This document shows, piece by piece, positions 39,203 to 40,136 of a DNA stretch of 40,136 bases. A program made the position numbers and the translations under genes. Under the pieces are notes generated by a model, which saw nothing but the letters and a program-made list of their open reading frames with translations, was not told where the DNA came from and did no database searches. Position 1 is the first letter of the stretch. Each line of letters starts with the position of its first letter. This stretch comes from Planctomycetia bacterium (lineage in GTDB: Bacteria > Planctomycetota > Planctomycetia > Pirellulales > Thermoguttaceae), in the NCBI GenBank assembly GCA_030527185.1, contig JAUNBF010000033.1:1-40136 (forward strand), given 5' to 3'.

Positions 39203-40136
39203 ATGAAGAATCTGCATCGTTATCGTTTGATGACTCCCGGCCCCACCCCTGTTCCTGAAGAGGCACGTCTGGCTTTGGCCAAAGATGTTCGGCACCATCG
39301 GACGGAAAGTTTTCGCGAAATCTTTCGCCAGGCTCAGGAGGGATTGCGGGAAGTTTTCCGTACCCAAAACGAAATTGCCATTCTCTGCGGTTCCGGGACG
39401 GCAGCGATGGAAGCGTGCGTGGTGAATGCGGTGCCGCGTGGAGGGACGGCACTGGTTCTTTACAGCGGCAAATTTGCCGAGCGTTGGGCAAAACTGTGCG
39501 AACGGTTCCAAATTCGTCCGATTCTTTACGAAGTTCCCTGGGGAGAGGCATTCCGCCCGGAAAAAGTTCGGGAGTATCTGGAAAAATATCCCGAAATAGA
39601 GGCCGTTTACGCAACATTAAGTGAAACCAGCACCGGCGTGGGGCATGACATTGCGGGAATAGGCCGCGTCGTGGCGGAAACCGAGGCACTTTTCGTCGTC
39701 GATGGAATCAGCGGTGTGGGAGGGATGGAGTGCCGAACGGACGCCTGGGGAATCGACTTGCTGGCGGTTGGTTCTCAAAAAGCCTTGATGACACCTCCCG
39801 GGTTGGCTTTTGTGGCGGTGAGTCCTAAAGCGTGGCGAAAAAGAGACTCTTTCCTGGAACCACCACCAACGTTCTATCTCGATTTGCAGGCTTATCGTAA
39901 AAGTGCCCGGACGTTCGATACGCCTTACACGCCGCCGCGATCGATGCTGGCTGCTTTGCTGGAGAGTTTGCGATTCCTGCGCGAAGTCGGAATCGAAAAT
40001 GTCTGGCGACAGACCGCACTTCTGGCAAAAGCGGTTCGTGCCGCCGTCACCGCCATGGGATTGACCGTTTTTGCCCAACGTCCGTGTGATGTTTTAACGT
40101 TGATTCAGATGCCGGAGTGTGTGGATGTGCCACGCT
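39203..40136 (+). CDS. Class V aminotransferase (alanine-glyoxylate / serine-pyruvate type), cut by the window edge
   Basis: The first 311 residues of a PLP-dependent class V aminotransferase. LMTPGPTPVPEEA at the N-terminus is diagnostic for the serine-glyoxylate/alanine-glyoxylate group. FVVDGISGVGGMEC contains the cofactor Asp168, and VGSQKALMTPPGLAF contains the Schiff-base Lys193. The gene runs off the window, so the small C-terminal domain is missing here. It may act in glycine/serine metabolism, or as the phosphoserine aminotransferase substitute seen in some planctomycetes. It starts 24 bp after the CAP gene on the same strand and has an AGGA site. Confidence 0.9.
   Translation, partial: MKNLHRYRLMTPGPTPVPEEARLALAKDVRHHRTESFREIFRQAQEGLREVFRTQNEIAILCGSGTAAMEACVVNAVPRGGTALVLYSGKFAERWAKLCERFQIRPILYEVPWGEAFRPEKVREYLEKYPEIEAVYATLSETSTGVGHDIAGIGRVVAETEALFVVDGISGVGGMECRTDAWGIDLLAVGSQKALMTPPGLAFVAVSPKAWRKRDSFLEPPPTFYLDLQAYRKSARTFDTPYTPPRSMLAALLESLRFLREVGIENVWRQTALLAKAVRAAVTAMGLTVFAQRPCDVLTLIQMPECVDVPR

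Overview
The window looks like a chromosomal stretch from a planctomycete, most likely of the Pirellulales/Thermoguttaceae type. This is inferred from gene content and style: a membrane-anchored PASTA-less Ser/Thr kinase, a tandem pair of CNNM-type membrane proteins, a duplicated ABC-2 permease, a CAP-domain secreted protein, Kdo (kdsB) and UDP-xylose synthesis, and an integrase tail of the kind that runs into a tRNA gene. No database search was possible, so the taxon is an inference.

Layout. (1) 1-4330, plus strand: an accessory surface-glycan island with a GT29-like sialyltransferase, a NeuA-like cytidylyltransferase, a small Cys-rich protein, a GT8-like transferase and a GT25-sulfotransferase fusion. 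It is interspersed with GC-rich MITE-like repeats and very small hairpins. (2) 4467-12204: phage-like cargo. A terminase large subunit and a zinc-ribbon mini-gene are on the plus strand. A DUF2335 pair, two back-to-back toxin-antitoxin modules and a compact minus-strand operon of small genes follow, including csrA, a Lar-like protein and a tandem paralogue pair. (3) 12467-17602: a tyrosine-recombinase module bounded by a 30-bp att-like direct repeat. It carries a 53-aa ribbon-helix-helix gene and a two-gene restriction-modification cassette, which sits exactly between two copies of the integrase 3' end. (4) 17672-18107: two tandem copies of a structured RNA-like element directly downstream of tRNA-Asp(GTC). 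(5) 18252-20816: pheT. (6) 20817-26141: a graveyard of IS5-family and integrase remnants with tRNA-fMet, a TPR lipoprotein gene, a third copy of the structured element and tRNA-Gly(CCC). (7) 26259-40136: core-like genes, namely kdsB, a secreted glycosidase-like protein, two CNNM proteins, an ABC-2 permease, a YkgJ-type protein, UDP-glucuronate decarboxylase, a Ser/Thr kinase, a MarR regulator divergent from a CAP protein, and a class V aminotransferase cut by the window edge.

How it fits together. Three tRNA genes (Asp, fMet, Gly) each have an intact or broken tyrosine integrase beside them, so the left two thirds of the window is a repeatedly used integration zone. The most unusual signal is the roughly 180-nt element that follows tRNA-Asp twice and tRNA-Gly once. 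Its 5' hairpin keeps a GNRA tetraloop in all three copies while the closing stem changes in a compensatory way, and each copy ends in a covarying terminator-like hairpin. This points to a conserved RNA linked to the tRNA/integrase junction. The second notable system is the methyltransferase plus stand-alone PD-(D/E)XK nuclease cassette inserted at the integrase 3' end.
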